Shown: positions 29,988 through 39,102, numbered from the stretch's first letter. The stretch: DNA of 64,000 bases from Streptomyces sp. XD-27 (GCF_030553055.1 NZ_CP130713.1:3100001-3164000), one strand, 5' to 3'. The notes: generated by a model from the letters alone, not told the origin. Program-made: numbers and translations.

Positions 29988-30896
29988 GTGACGCCCCTAC
30001 GTCGTCGCGTACGGCTCGGCCGTGGAGTGGCCCGCCTCGCCCTGTGCGGGGCGCTGCTGCTGGGCTGCTGCGCGGCCCTGCCGCCCGCGGCGACGGCCGG
30101 CCGCCCCGCGGGTGCGGCCGTGGAGACCTACGCCTACGGGGCCCACGCCCGGCAGGCGCTCACCGTCCACCGGCCGCCGGGCGGGACGCCGGGGCCGGGC
30201 CTGATGATCGTGCACGGCGGCTACTGGGCGTACGACACGGACTGGAGCGGCTGGGCCCGTACGTTCGCCGCCCGGGGCTTCACCGTCTTCGACGTCGACT
30301 ACCGCCTGAACTCCGACGCGCGCTGGCCCGCCCAGCGGGACGACGTGCTGGCGGCGCTGGGCTGGGTCCGGCGCAACGCGGCACGGCTCGCGCTGACCGG
30401 GGACCGGCTGGTGCTGCTCGGCTCCTCGGCAGGCGGGCAGATCGCCACGAACATCGGCGCTTACGGGGCGGGTGGAACGCGGGTCGCCGGGGTGATCGCG
30501 CTGTCCCCGGTGGCATCCCCGTACCAGGCGTGGCTGGACGGCGGCAGGGCGGAAGCGGCCCCCGAGCAGCGGAGGCTGCGCCACGAGGCCGCGCGGCTGG
30601 CCGGCTGCGAGCCGGTACGGGCCGAGGGGGCCTGCCGGAGGGTGTGGCGGGACATGGCGGCGCGCGGCCACGCCTCGGGAGCCGACGACGCGCCGATGTA
30701 CCTGCTGCACTCGGCGGCCGACTTCGTGCCCGCCGGGCACGCGTGGGACCTCGCTGCGGCGGAGCGGTCGGCGGGGATGGCGGCGGCGGACGTCACGGTC
30801 GCGGTGGTCCCGGGCGGTGCGCACGGGGCGGGCCTGCTGAAGGTGCCGGGGATTCCGGCGCGGGTGGCGGATTGGGCGCGGGCGCGGATGGGTTAG
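29988..30896 (+). CDS. Exported alpha/beta hydrolase (esterase-like)
   Basis: A 302-residue hydrolase with an N-terminal export signal (RRRVRLGRG then LALCGALLLGC). A cysteine follows the hydrophobic core but no clear lipobox is established. The oxyanion HGGYW motif near residue 80 and the nucleophile motif GSSAGG are those of the esterase/lipase (hormone-sensitive lipase-like) group; later Asp (ADFVPAGHAW) and His (GGAHGAG) complete a plausible triad. The GTG at 29988 is preferred as it begins the signal peptide; a GTG two codons earlier is possible. Substrate unknown. Confidence 0.78.
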   Translation: MTPLRRRVRLGRGVARLALCGALLLGCCAALPPAATAGRPAGAAVETYAYGAHARQALTVHRPPGGTPGPGLMIVHGGYWAYDTDWSGWARTFAARGFTVFDVDYRLNSDARWPAQRDDVLAALGWVRRNAARLALTGDRLVLLGSSAGGQIATNIGAYGAGGTRVAGVIALSPVASPYQAWLDGGRAEAAPEQRRLRHEAARLAGCEPVRAEGACRRVWRDMAARGHASGADDAPMYLLHSAADFVPAGHAWDLAAAERSAGMAAADVTVAVVPGGAHGAGLLKVPGIPARVADWARARMG

Positions 30897-30906
30897 GTCG
30901 CATTGC

Positions 30907-30953
30907 CTTCTGGCCTCCCTCTACGCACGCAGGGCGTAGGGGGAGGCCAGAGG
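30907..30953. terminator. Bidirectional hairpin terminator
   Basis: Arms 30910-30926 and 30934-30950 pair over 17 bp with one G-T wobble, loop acgcagg, and extend a few bases outward. It lies between the convergent hydrolase and LAETG protein genes. Confidence 0.85.
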
Positions 30954-30975
30954 AGACGACCACCCGGTGCCGGGC

Positions 30976-32394
30976 TCAGCGGCCGCGCGAGGCACGCCGC
31001 CACGGCGTGGCCGTCAGCAGGCCCCCGCCGATGAGGGCGACCGTGCCGCCGATCAGGCCGAACGCCAGGAGCCCGCCGTGGTCGCCCGCGCCGGTCTCGG
31101 CGAGGCCCCCGCCGCTGGTGCCGGACGTGGCGCCGGAGCCGGACGTACCGCCGGTCCCGCCGCTCGTCCCGCCCGTGCTCCCGCCGCTCGTCCCGCCGGT
31201 GCCACCCGTGCTGGCTCCGCCCGCGACGCCGCCCGGCTGGCCCGTGGTGTCCAGCTCCAGCGAGGCACCGGGGTCCTTGACGGGGGTGCAGGTGGTGGTC
31301 GTACCGAGCGCCTTGACGGTCAGGACGCCGGGGCTGAGGGTCGACTTGCCGCTGGCGCCCGGCTTGTACGTCCCCGTGAGGTCCGGGATCGCGATCGGGT
31401 CGCCGGACTTGATCGGGTCCTTGTTGACCGGGCCCTCGACCGCGACGGAGCCCTTGTCCGCGCCGCCGACCGCCACGGCCATCGACGGCTTGACCGAGCC
31501 CGCGGGGATGTCGGCCGGGCTGTCCATGACGGACTTGCCGAACTTCACGGTCAGGTCGAACGCCCCGCTCTTCTCCTTGGCGTCGATCCGGACCGGGGAG
31601 ACCGCGCGCTTGTCGCCGATGGGCGTCTTGCACAGGTAGTCGACGTCGATCTCCTTTCCGGTGTGGGTACCGCCGCCGGGATCGCCACCGCCGGTCGTAC
31701 TGCCGCCCGTGGTCCCGCCGGTGGTGCCACCGGTGGTCCCGCCCGTCGTCCCTCCGGTGGTGCCACCCGTCGTACCGCCGGTGGTTCCGCCCGTGGTCCC
31801 GCCGCTCGTCCCGCCGGTGCTGCCGCCCGTCGTACCGCCGTCGGCCGTCACCTTGATGGTGGCGGCGGGCTTCACCGTCTCCTTGGGCGAACACTTGGTG
31901 TCGGTGGAGACCGGCTTGCTGACGTTGATGTTGTAGAAGCCGGGCGTCAGCGTGACCTCCCCGGCCGCCGTCAGCTTCACCTTGGCCTTCATGTCCGACA
32001 GCGGCATCGGGCTGTTCTTGGGGACCGGCGGGTTCTGCCGCGGGCCTTCGAGCCGCAGCTCGCCGGTCTGGGCGCCGCCCAGCGTGATCGTGCCGGTCGG
32101 TTTGACCGTGTCCTTCTCCAGATCCAGGATGTCCGGGTTCTTGGACGCCGCCGCGACCGTCTTCCACACCACCTCGACCTCGTCCCCCACCTTGGCCGTG
32201 GCCGGGGCCTGGATGTCCACCTTGGTGGTGCCCTGGATCGGTGGCAGGCCGGAAATGGGGGGCGGCAGGCACTCGGTCTCGTACGCGACCTCGGCGGCCC
32301 GCGCGGCACCCGCGCCCATCAGCACACCCGCGCCACCGAGCAGCAGCGCGACGGCCGCCGCACCCGCTCTCCGTTCCGTACTCACGTGACTCAC
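30976..32394 (-). CDS. Sortase-anchored surface protein (LAETG), two Cys-containing domains
   Basis: A 472-residue exported protein. A signal peptide occupies residues 1-33. Two beta-rich domains follow, each with two Cys: the first at about 35-185, the second at about 245-385, joined by a linker of TTGG repeats. A Gly/Thr/Ser-rich region leads to LAETG, a hydrophobic helix and a basic tail, which is a sortase signal; LAXTG motifs are used by class E sortases in Streptomyces. The second domain is clearly related to the LPQTG protein at 34608-35312. It starts with a GTG overlapping the preceding stop by 4 nt (GTGA), so it ends a coupled operon. Function unknown; presumably a wall-bound surface protein. 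Confidence 0.82.
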   Translation of the reverse strand: MSHVSTERRAGAAAVALLLGGAGVLMGAGAARAAEVAYETECLPPPISGLPPIQGTTKVDIQAPATAKVGDEVEVVWKTVAAASKNPDILDLEKDTVKPTGTITLGGAQTGELRLEGPRQNPPVPKNSPMPLSDMKAKVKLTAAGEVTLTPGFYNINVSKPVSTDTKCSPKETVKPAATIKVTADGGTTGGSTGGTSGGTTGGTTGGTTGGTTGGTTGGTTGGTTGGTTGGSTTGGGDPGGGTHTGKEIDVDYLCKTPIGDKRAVSPVRIDAKEKSGAFDLTVKFGKSVMDSPADIPAGSVKPSMAVAVGGADKGSVAVEGPVNKDPIKSGDPIAIPDLTGTYKPGASGKSTLSPGVLTVKALGTTTTCTPVKDPGASLELDTTGQPGGVAGGASTGGTGGTSGGSTGGTSGGTGGTSGSGATSGTSGGGLAETGAGDHGGLLAFGLIGGTVALIGGGLLTATPWRRASRGR

Positions 32395-33689
32395 GTCGTC
32401 CCCTTCCGGGTCGTTCGGTCATCGGACGGTGCGGACTGCCTGGTTTCTGGTGGTGCCGGTGGTGCCGGTGGTGCCAGGGGTGCCGGTGGTGCGTCGGGCG
32501 TCGTACGCGCTGACCCGGCCGCCGTACGCGGCCGCACGCGGTCCACCACCGCCATCCCGATCCGGAAGACCGCCGCCGGGACCACCACGCACAGCAGCAC
32601 CCAGAAGAGCGTCACGCCCCAGGGCCGACCGACCGACCAGGGCTGCTCGACCAGCGTCTTCTTGCCGTAGCGCAGCGAGATCCGGTAGTCGCCGTGCGCC
32701 CCGGCCGACAGCTCGACGTCGAGCTTGACCTGCACCTTCCTGCCCGCCGGGATGGTCCCCCGCCATCGCTGGTCCGCCCATTCGGGAGCCAGGACGCCGT
32801 GCGAGACACCGATCTGGAAGAGCGGGTTCCGCGCGGGGGACGAGCCGAGGTTGCCGACCGTGACGACGAGCTTCCGGCGCGGCGGCGCCCCGAACCAGGT
32901 GAGCGGCCCGCTCGACCCGTCGAGCCGCGCGGACAGCACGCTCAGCCGCTCCCCGCCGCTGTCCTCCGGCAGCGGCGCCACCGGGTGCCCGGCGACCTTG
33001 AACGGGGCGTCGGCGCTCGTCGGCTCGCCGGTGGCGGTGGCCACGTGGACGACGCACGGACAGGGCTTGGGGGGATCGGCGACCGGCAGCCTCCGGGAGA
33101 AGGAGCCGTCGGCGTCGGTGGTGACGGCGCGGCCGTGGGCGTTGGCACAGGAGTTGGTGCCGCCGATCATGTTCTGGCCGCAGATCAGCAGGGTGAGCAG
33201 GGCGCCGGGCCGCCATCCGCTGCCCCGTACGGTAACCGTCCCGCCCGCGCCCGCCTCGGGTACGGAGACCTCGGCGGTCGGCCCTTCGTCGGCACGCGCG
33301 GAGGACACGGTCGTCGACTCGTCGGCATGCGCGGAGGACCCGGCCACCGACTCGTCGGCACGCGCAGAGGACGCCGCCGTCGACTCGTCGGCACGCGCAG
33401 AGGACGCCGCCGTCGACTCGTCGGCACGCGCAGGGGACGCGGGCACCGCCAGCAGCGCAGGCAGCGCGAGGGCCAGGGCCACCGCCGCCGACACCGCCCG
33501 CCACGGTCCGGCTCTCCGGCCGGCCCGCGGCCCGGCCGGACAACCAGGCCCGCGCCCGCCGCCGCGCGCCCCGCCCCACCCCCAGGTCGCCCAGGTCGCC
33601 CACCCTCGGCCGCGCCCGCCGCACCCTTCGTGTCCGCCGTACCCGCCCCGCCCGCCACGCCCGCCACGCCCGCTGCCCCGGCTGCTCAC
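32391..33689 (-). CDS. Exported membrane protein, function unknown
   Basis: A 432-residue protein. A hydrophobic signal segment (AAVALALALPALLAVPA) lies at about residues 66-85, after an unusually long Gly/Arg-rich N-terminus. Then come four 11-residue repeats (ADESTAASSAR type), a beta-rich region with an Ig-like look (GGTVTVRGSGWRPGALLTL), further extracellular sequence, and a C-terminal membrane helix near 365-390 with a Pro-rich cytoplasmic tail. The GTG at 33689 overlaps the upstream stop (GTGA). A GTG at 33494 would start directly at the signal peptide but has no visible ribosome site. Translationally coupled on both sides. No known function recognised. Confidence 0.72.
   Translation of the reverse strand: MSSRGSGRGGRGGRGGYGGHEGCGGRGRGWATWATWGWGGARGGGRGPGCPAGPRAGRRAGPWRAVSAAVALALALPALLAVPASPARADESTAASSARADESTAASSARADESVAGSSAHADESTTVSSARADEGPTAEVSVPEAGAGGTVTVRGSGWRPGALLTLLICGQNMIGGTNSCANAHGRAVTTDADGSFSRRLPVADPPKPCPCVVHVATATGEPTSADAPFKVAGHPVAPLPEDSGGERLSVLSARLDGSSGPLTWFGAPPRRKLVVTVGNLGSSPARNPLFQIGVSHGVLAPEWADQRWRGTIPAGRKVQVKLDVELSAGAHGDYRISLRYGKKTLVEQPWSVGRPWGVTLFWVLLCVVVPAAVFRIGMAVVDRVRPRTAAGSARTTPDAPPAPLAPPAPPAPPETRQSAPSDDRTTRKGTT
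33286..33435. repeat. 33-bp in-frame tandem repeats, 4.5 copies
   Basis: Units at 33286, 33319, 33352 and 33385, and a partial at 33418, each tcgtcggcacgcgcagagga-like, encode 11-residue repeats just after the signal peptide of the membrane protein. Two of the units (33352 and 33385) are identical, suggesting recent expansion. Confidence 0.9.
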
Positions 33690-34594
33690 GTCCGCGCTCC
33701 TGACCTTCCCCGTCGTCGTAGTCGTCCGTACGCGGCGCCCGCGCCCACCACCGCAAGGACGAGCGCGCCCGCGGCGGACGCGACCGCCCAACCGGGAGCG
33801 GCCCGGTACGAGGCGGTCGCGCTGTCGCGGGCACCGCCCGCCGCCGTCACCGTGAGCCGCACCTCCACCGCGTCGAGGTTCGGCGCGCCCGCCCAGTCCT
33901 CGGTGAGGCCGGTACGCCGTCCCGGCGGCAGGGCGACGGGGAGCAGCCGGGCGCGGCGGCGCAGCACCTCCCCGAACAGCCCGTCCGCGCGGACCGCGAG
34001 CCGGGGCCGCAGGACGGTGTTGCCGCGGTTGACCAGCGTGTAGTGGATGGACGCGCCGCCGCCCGCGCGGGCCACGACCTTCAGGTCCTCGACGGAGAGC
34101 GCCGCCAGGGGCGTACCGGCCACCCGCAGCCGCACCCGGACCGTCGCCGTCCGGCCGCCGCCCTGCGCGGCGATCGCACCGGACTGGTCGCCGGGCGGGG
34201 TGTCCAGGGGAACGGTCACGGTGAAGGGGACCTCCGCGCGGGTGCGCGGCGGCACCGTCACCTCGCGCTCGGCGAACGCCAGCCATCGCGCCGGTGCGCC
34301 GGTGCCGCGCAGCAGGACCGTACGAGCCCGGCCGCCGGGGTTGCTGACCGACAGCCTGTCCTTGAGCACGGCTCCGGGGCGCCCCTCCAGATGCACGTAA
34401 CCCCGGCCGTCGCCCGAGGGCGCCAAGGACCAGTCCCGGGGCGCGGCCGCGGCCGGTTGCGGAGCGGCCGACGGCACCGGTGACAGGTTCGGGGACGGGC
34501 TTGGGGACGGGCTTGGGGCCAGGCTTGGGGCCAGGCTCGGGGACGCGAGCAGCACCGTGGCCACGGTGCCGGCCGCGCGGATGACGAGTGCCAC
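33686..34594 (-). CDS. DUF916/WxL-interacting-protein-like membrane protein
   Basis: A 302-residue exported protein. A signal sequence (residues 1-20) and a Pro/Ser-rich spacer precede a domain at about 60-180 that follows the pattern of the WxL-interacting protein peptidoglycan-binding domain (DUF916): hydrophobic start DWSLAPSG, LEGRPGAVLKDRLSVSNPGG, VTVPPRTRAEVPFTVTVP and DQSGAIAAQGG. A second beta domain and a C-terminal membrane helix with a basic tail follow. The GTG at 34594 lies 13 nt after the upstream stop; its own stop overlaps the next start by 4 nt. In Firmicutes such proteins pair with WxL surface proteins; no WxL motif is seen in the neighbours here. Wall attachment role is an inference. 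Confidence 0.75.
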   Translation of the reverse strand: MALVIRAAGTVATVLLASPSLAPSLAPSPSPSPSPNLSPVPSAAPQPAAAAPRDWSLAPSGDGRGYVHLEGRPGAVLKDRLSVSNPGGRARTVLLRGTGAPARWLAFAEREVTVPPRTRAEVPFTVTVPLDTPPGDQSGAIAAQGGGRTATVRVRLRVAGTPLAALSVEDLKVVARAGGGASIHYTLVNRGNTVLRPRLAVRADGLFGEVLRRRARLLPVALPPGRRTGLTEDWAGAPNLDAVEVRLTVTAAGGARDSATASYRAAPGWAVASAAGALVLAVVGAGAAYGRLRRRGRSGART

Positions 34595-34607
34595 GCGGTA
34601 CGTCCCG

Positions 34608-35312
34608 TCAGCGCGCGGGCCGGTGGCGGCGGCTGAGCCACAGCGTCCCGGCCGCCCCGACGAGCAGCACCGTGCCACCGAGCGTGCCCAGCGCGACCGC
34701 CGAGTCAGCCGGTCCCGTCTGCGGCAGCCCACCGCCGCCCGTGGCACCCGAGCCACCGGAGGCGCCGGAATCAGCCGAGCCACCGGAGGCGCCCGGGCCC
34801 GAGCCGCCCGCCCCCTTCACCTCCAGCGTCAGCGACGGACCGGGGGGCTTCTTCGGCGTACAGGTCGTCGTCGTACCCAGCGCCTTGATCGTCAGAGTCG
34901 AGGCGGTGAACGTCACCTTGCCGCTCTTCTTGGGGGTGTACGTACCCGACAAGTCGCTGATCTTGATGGGCGTGTTGGCGGGGATGGCCTCGGCGTTGGC
35001 GGGGCCCGACACCGCGACCGTGCCTCTCTCCGCACCGCCCAGACTGATCAGCGCGCTCGGCTTCATCGCGCCCTTGCCGAGCTCCACCGGGCTCGAAGAG
35101 ACGCCCTTCTTAAAGGACATGGTGAGCTTGTACGACCCGCCGCTCGGCACGCTCGAGATGTCGATGGGCGAGACGGCGCCCTTCTCACCGATGGGGGTCT
35201 TGCACTGGTAGTCCACGTCAACCGTGTCGGCGTGCGCGGCCGGGGCGGCGGCGAGGAGCACCACCGCCCCGGTCGCGGCGGCGGCGAGTGCGCGGCGTGC
35301 AGAGTGGGACAC
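34608..35312 (-). CDS. LPQTG sortase-anchored surface protein
   Basis: A 234-residue protein: signal peptide (about 1-28), one Cys-containing beta domain of about 135 residues, a Gly/Ser/Ala linker, then LPQTG, a hydrophobic helix and a basic tail, a standard LPXTG sortase signal. The domain (DVDYQCKTPIGEK at its start, IKALGTTTTCTP at its end) is closely related to the second domain of the LAETG protein three genes downstream. It is the first gene of the four-gene operon. Start at 35312 gives a proper signal peptide. Function unknown. Confidence 0.8.
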   Translation of the reverse strand: MSHSARRALAAAATGAVVLLAAAPAAHADTVDVDYQCKTPIGEKGAVSPIDISSVPSGGSYKLTMSFKKGVSSSPVELGKGAMKPSALISLGGAERGTVAVSGPANAEAIPANTPIKISDLSGTYTPKKSGKVTFTASTLTIKALGTTTTCTPKKPPGPSLTLEVKGAGGSGPGASGGSADSGASGGSGATGGGGLPQTGPADSAVALGTLGGTVLLVGAAGTLWLSRRHRPAR

Positions 35313-35465
35313 CTCGGATCCCCTCCCGTTACTGACGACACATCAGATTTGACGGTGACCGTACGCCGGGGACCTTGACAGGGGAAGACACACAACACGC
35401 CGGATCGGCGCGGGAATGGCGGAGGGGAACGGAACGGAAAGGGGGGCGGTACGGAGTCAGAACAC

Positions 35466-35545
35466 CCCGGCGTCAGGACGGGCCGGCGCCGGATGGGCCG
35501 GCTCAGAGCGGCCCGGCGTCAGGACGGGCCCGGCGTCAGGACGGG
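35466..35545. repeat. 17-bp repeats spanning the end of the anti-sigma factor gene
   Basis: The unit cccggcgtcaggacggg occurs at 35466-35482, 35512-35528 and 35529-35545; the last two are adjacent. The copy at 35529 contains the stop codon of the ATP-binding protein gene (35536-35538). Confidence 0.85.
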
Positions 35546-36027
35546 CCGGCCAGCTCCGCCCAGACCGTCTTGCCCCTGCCGTCGGCGCTCCGTACGACGC
35601 CCCAGTCGAGGCAGAGCCGCTGCACGATGAACATGCCGTGCCCGCCGGGGCGGCCGGCGCGGTGCGGGTTGCGGGGCGCGGGCGTACCGGAGCCGTGGTC
35701 GACGACCTCCAGGCGCAGCACCTTGCCGTGGCAGCCGACCCGGAGCTCCTCCGGGCCGTCCGCGTGCAGGCACGCGTTGGTGACCAGCTCGGAGACGACC
35801 AGCAGGACGTCCTCGGCGGCGGCGCGCTGATCGGCGGTCGCGGCGGGCAGCCAGCCCCAGTCCCGCAGCGCCTGGCGGGCGAAGTCGCGGGCGCGCGGCA
35901 CCGCGCCGCTGGCGTCGGTCAGCTGGAGCCTGCGGACCTGGCCGGCCTGCGGCGCGACCGGCCTGGCGGCAGCGCCATCCGACTCCGGGCCACGCTCGCC
36001 CGGTGGGTACGGCCGGGTGGTGCTCAT
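35536..36027 (-). CDS. ATP-binding anti-sigma factor (RsbW/SpoIIAB-like)
   Basis: A 163-residue HATPase_c_2 protein. The N-box is visible in VVSELVTNACLHA (Glu and Asn for Mg-ATP), the following VVDHGSGTP fits the G1 region, and GGHGMFIVQRL the G2 lid. Such proteins bind and hold SigB-family sigma factors and phosphorylate STAS antagonists. It lies downstream of the STAS gene and next to the sigma gene, which fits a partner-switching trio; from memory the S. coelicolor SigI locus has a similar arrangement. No extra domains. Confidence 0.85.
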   Translation of the reverse strand: MSTTRPYPPGERGPESDGAAARPVAPQAGQVRRLQLTDASGAVPRARDFARQALRDWGWLPAATADQRAAAEDVLLVVSELVTNACLHADGPEELRVGCHGKVLRLEVVDHGSGTPAPRNPHRAGRPGGHGMFIVQRLCLDWGVVRSADGRGKTVWAELAGPS

Positions 36028-36192
36028 CAGCGCTTCACCTCACCGATTCACCGATTCAAAGACATTCAGGGACAAGGAACATCTGACGCGTATCAACAGA
36101 TTCAGCTGTCTCCTGCCCGGCCAAAGCGTGAGAACACCCACTTCTTCGGTCTGGGTCATGTGACGGAGGCAACGCGTGCGCCCAGTCACATC

Positions 36193-36564
36193 TCAGTCGG
36201 CGGACAGCGCCGCGTCGAGAGTGTCATGCACGGTGAAAACGGCTTCGGCTCCCGTGATCTCGAACACCCGGGCCACTACGGGCCGCATCCCGGCCAGATG
36301 CACGCCGCCACCCTCGGCCTCCGCCTTCAGGCGGGCCCCGAGCAGGACATTGAGGCCGGTGGAATCGCAGAAATCGAGCCGTGAGCAGTCGACGACCAGG
36401 CGCACCAGCCCGTCCTCGACGCTCTTCTCCAGCGGTTCGCGCAGCAGCTCGGCGGTGTGGTGATCGAGCTCACCCACCGGGGTCACGACCGCGCTCGCTC
36501 CGTGGTGCCGAACCTCGACCTGGAGCCGGCCTTTGCTTGTGCTGCCGACCATCCCGCGGTCCAT
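36193..36564 (-). CDS. STAS-domain anti-sigma factor antagonist
   Basis: A 123-residue STAS protein. The phosphorylatable Ser is present in LDFCDSTGLNVLLGA. In its unphosphorylated form it should bind the ATP-binding anti-sigma factor and release the sigma factor. The ATG at 36564 (MDRG) has AGAGG upstream at good spacing; the frame is open further upstream but is not family-like. It lies 165 bp upstream of the anti-sigma gene on the same strand and is divergent from the sigma gene. Confidence 0.87.
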   Translation of the reverse strand: MDRGMVGSTSKGRLQVEVRHHGASAVVTPVGELDHHTAELLREPLEKSVEDGLVRLVVDCSRLDFCDSTGLNVLLGARLKAEAEGGGVHLAGMRPVVARVFEITGAEAVFTVHDTLDAALSAD

Positions 36565-36819
36565 GTGCGCACCTCTTCTGGCGTCTCGTGGCTTTCGATC
36601 GCGCGCTTCGAACATTACGCCTTCCGTACGCCGTGCGGTAGCCGAACAATTCACATCCATCACCAAATACGGACATCTGGCACTTGCCACGTCGCACGCG
36701 AACCCGGTAGGCGTAGTAGAGACACATCCGACCACGGCCGGCTTTGGAGGCGCCGCTCACCGCAGGAAAGACGTCATGGCTTCGGCAGCCATATGCCGAG
36801 AATGATGGAGGAGACACCC

Positions 36820-37722
36820 ATGTCACCCCAGCTCGACGAAGCCCGCTCCTATCCCCAGGACACCGGATCGTCGACCCCCTCGCACGAGGAACCCACCCTG
36901 TCCGGGCGCCCCGAGCTGTTCGAGGACCTGCCCGAGATCCCGCCCTTCGAAGAGGTGGGCCCGGTGGATGCGAGGGCCCTGTCCAAAACACTCTTCGAGC
37001 GGCTGGAGTCGCTGGAGGAGGGGACGCACGAATACGCGTACGTCCGCAACACCCTGGTCGAACTCAATCTGGCGCTGGTGAAGTTCGCCGCGTCCCGGTT
37101 CCGCTCCCGCAGCGAGCCGATGGAGGACATCGTCCAGGTCGGCACCATCGGCCTGATCAAGGCCATCGACCGCTTCGAACTGAGCCGAGGCGTCGAGTTC
37201 CCCACCTTCGCGATGCCGACCATCGTCGGCGAGATCAAGCGGTTCTTCCGCGACACCAGTTGGTCCGTGCGGGTACCCAGGCGGCTGCAGGAGCTGCGGC
37301 TGGACCTGGCCAAGGCCGGTGACGAGCTGGCCCAGCGGCTGGACCGCGCGCCGACCGTCGGCGAACTGTCCGAGCGCCTCGGCATCACCCGCGACGAGGT
37401 GGTGGAGGGCATGGCCGCGAGCAACGCGTACACCGCGAGCTCGCTGGACGCCCAGCCCGAGGAGGACGAGACCGAGGGCGCGCTGGCGGACCGTATCGGT
37501 TACGAGGACCACGGCCTGGAGGGCATCGAGTACGTCGAGTCCCTCAAGCCGCTGATCGCTGAGCTACCGTCACGCGACCGCAGGATCCTCTCGCTTCGGT
37601 TCGTGGCGAACATGACCCAGTCGGAGATCGGTGAGGAGCTGGGCATTTCGCAGATGCATGTCTCCCGGCTGCTCTCCCGCACGCTCGGACGGCTCCGCAA
37701 GGGGCTGATGGTCGAGGAGTAG
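36820..37722 (+). CDS. SigB/SigF-family RNA polymerase sigma factor
   Basis: A 300-residue group 3 sigma factor of the SigB/F/G subgroup. Region 2 is visible as EDIVQVGTIGLIKAIDRFELSRG and EFPTFAMPTIVGEIKRFFRD, region 3 as the VPRRLQEL segment, and region 4 with its helix-turn-helix as TQSEIGEELGISQMHVSRLLSR. The start at 36820 is supported by GGAGGAG six nt upstream; an ATG at 36793 is possible. It is divergent from its likely antagonist and anti-sigma genes. It probably responds to stress, as in its family; the regulon is not known. SigI is the likely orthologue by location, but this is recollection. Confidence 0.88.
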   Translation: MSPQLDEARSYPQDTGSSTPSHEEPTLSGRPELFEDLPEIPPFEEVGPVDARALSKTLFERLESLEEGTHEYAYVRNTLVELNLALVKFAASRFRSRSEPMEDIVQVGTIGLIKAIDRFELSRGVEFPTFAMPTIVGEIKRFFRDTSWSVRVPRRLQELRLDLAKAGDELAQRLDRAPTVGELSERLGITRDEVVEGMAASNAYTASSLDAQPEEDETEGALADRIGYEDHGLEGIEYVESLKPLIAELPSRDRRILSLRFVANMTQSEIGEELGISQMHVSRLLSRTLGRLRKGLMVEE

Positions 37723-37763
37723 TCGCTGCTCGGTCGCTGCTGTTCGCTGCCGTGGCAGACGTG

Positions 37764-37800
37764 TAAGGGCCCGCCCCGGGTGTTCTGGGACGGGCCCTTA
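37764..37800. terminator. Bidirectional terminator between sigma factor and hutI
   Basis: Outer arms TAAGGGCCCG (37764-37773) and CGGGCCCTTA (37791-37800) pair perfectly and the inner part pairs imperfectly. Located between convergent genes. Confidence 0.8.
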
Positions 37801-37816
37801 TCCGTATGTGCCGCCG

Positions 37817-39058
37817 CTATTCGGCCAGTTCGCCGTCCTTCCAGACGGCGGAGGCCAGCGGGACGCCGGGGCGGTAGGCGAGGTGGACGTGGGAGGGGGC
37901 GTCGAGGAGGGTGAGGTCGGCGCGGGCGCCCGGGGTGATCCGGCCGACGTCGGTGCGGCGCAGGGCCGCGGCACCGCCCGCCGTGGCCGCCCACACCGCC
38001 TCGTCCGGGGTCATCCCCATGTCGCGGACGGCCAGGGCGATGCAGAACGGCATGGAACTGGTGAAGGACGAGCCGGGGTTGCAGTCGGGCGAGAGCGCGA
38101 CGGTGGCGCCCGCGTCCAGCAGGCGGCGCGCGTCGGGGTACGGGGAGCGGGTGGAGAACTCGGCGCCGGGCAGCAGCGTGGCGACCGTGTCGCCGTTCGC
38201 CAGGGCGTCGACGTCGGCGTCGGAGAGATGCGTGCAGTGGTCGGCGGAGGCGGCGCCGAGTTCGACGGCGAGCTGGACGCCGGGGCCCTGGGAGAGCTGG
38301 TTGGCGTGGACCCGCGGGGTCAGGCCGCGGGCCGCGCCCGCCGTGAGGACCGTGCGGGCCTGGTCGCCGTCGAAGGCGCCCTGTTCGCAGAAGACGTCGA
38401 TCCAACGGGCGTACGGGGCGCAGGCATCGAGCATCGGGCCGGTGACCAGCTCGACGTAGGCGTCCGGGCGGTCGGCGAACTCGGGCGCGACGATGTGCGC
38501 GCCGAGGAAGGTGACCTCGTCGGTGTGGGCGGCGGCGATCTCCAGGGCGCGGGCCTCGTCCTCGACGGTGAGGCCGTAGCCGGACTTGATCTCGATGGTG
38601 GTGGTGCCCTGGCGGCGCGCCTCGGCGACGTACCGGCCGACGCCCGCGTGCAGGGTGTTGCGGGAGGCGGCGCGGGTGGCGGCGACGGTCGTGCGGATGC
38701 CGCCCGCGCTGTACGGGAGGCCCGACATGCGGGCGTTGAACTCCTCGGTGCGGTCGCCCGCGAAGACCAGGTGGGAGTGGGAGTCGACGAAGCCGGGGAG
38801 CACGGTCCGGCCCGCCGCGTCGACCCGGTTGTCAGTACTGGGTGCTTTGCTTGACGGACCGACCCAGGCGATGCGGCCGCCGTCGATGACGACCGCGGCG
38901 TCCTGGATCAGACCGAGGGGGCCTTCACCGAGGGAGGGGTCGTTGGTGACGAGTCCGGCGATGTGGGTGATGGCGGTCGTCTGCGTGGGCGCGGGGCCGG
39001 TGGGCGCGGCGGGCGCGGCCAGGGGGGTGTGCGTGTGCGGATGGGGCTGGGGGGTCAT
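37817..39058 (-). CDS. hutI: Imidazolonepropionase
   Basis: A 413-residue amidohydrolase that opens imidazolone-5-propionate to N-formimino-L-glutamate, the third step of histidine breakdown. Zn ligands are in [12 protein letters not shown], and the [14 protein letters not shown]-like [10 protein letters not shown] and DHCTHLSD stretches are family-typical. The ATG at 39058 has AAGGAG upstream at 11 nt; a TTG at 39106 would overlap the hutF stop but gives a non-family extension. Last gene of the hut operon. Confidence 0.9.
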   Translation of the reverse strand: MTPQPHPHTHTPLAAPAAPTGPAPTQTTAITHIAGLVTNDPSLGEGPLGLIQDAAVVIDGGRIAWVGPSSKAPSTDNRVDAAGRTVLPGFVDSHSHLVFAGDRTEEFNARMSGLPYSAGGIRTTVAATRAASRNTLHAGVGRYVAEARRQGTTTIEIKSGYGLTVEDEARALEIAAAHTDEVTFLGAHIVAPEFADRPDAYVELVTGPMLDACAPYARWIDVFCEQGAFDGDQARTVLTAGAARGLTPRVHANQLSQGPGVQLAVELGAASADHCTHLSDADVDALANGDTVATLLPGAEFSTRSPYPDARRLLDAGATVALSPDCNPGSSFTSSMPFCIALAVRDMGMTPDEAVWAATAGGAAALRRTDVGRITPGARADLTLLDAPSHVHLAYRPGVPLASAVWKDGELAE

Positions 39059-39102
39059 CGCGGGGGTGCTCTCCTTGTTCGGCCGGGCCTGCCGCGCGCC
39101 GG

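Noticed and set aside
31695..31835. CRISPR-like repeat array
   Set aside because: The repeats are 12-bp in-frame TTGG codons in the linker of the LAETG protein with no spacers.
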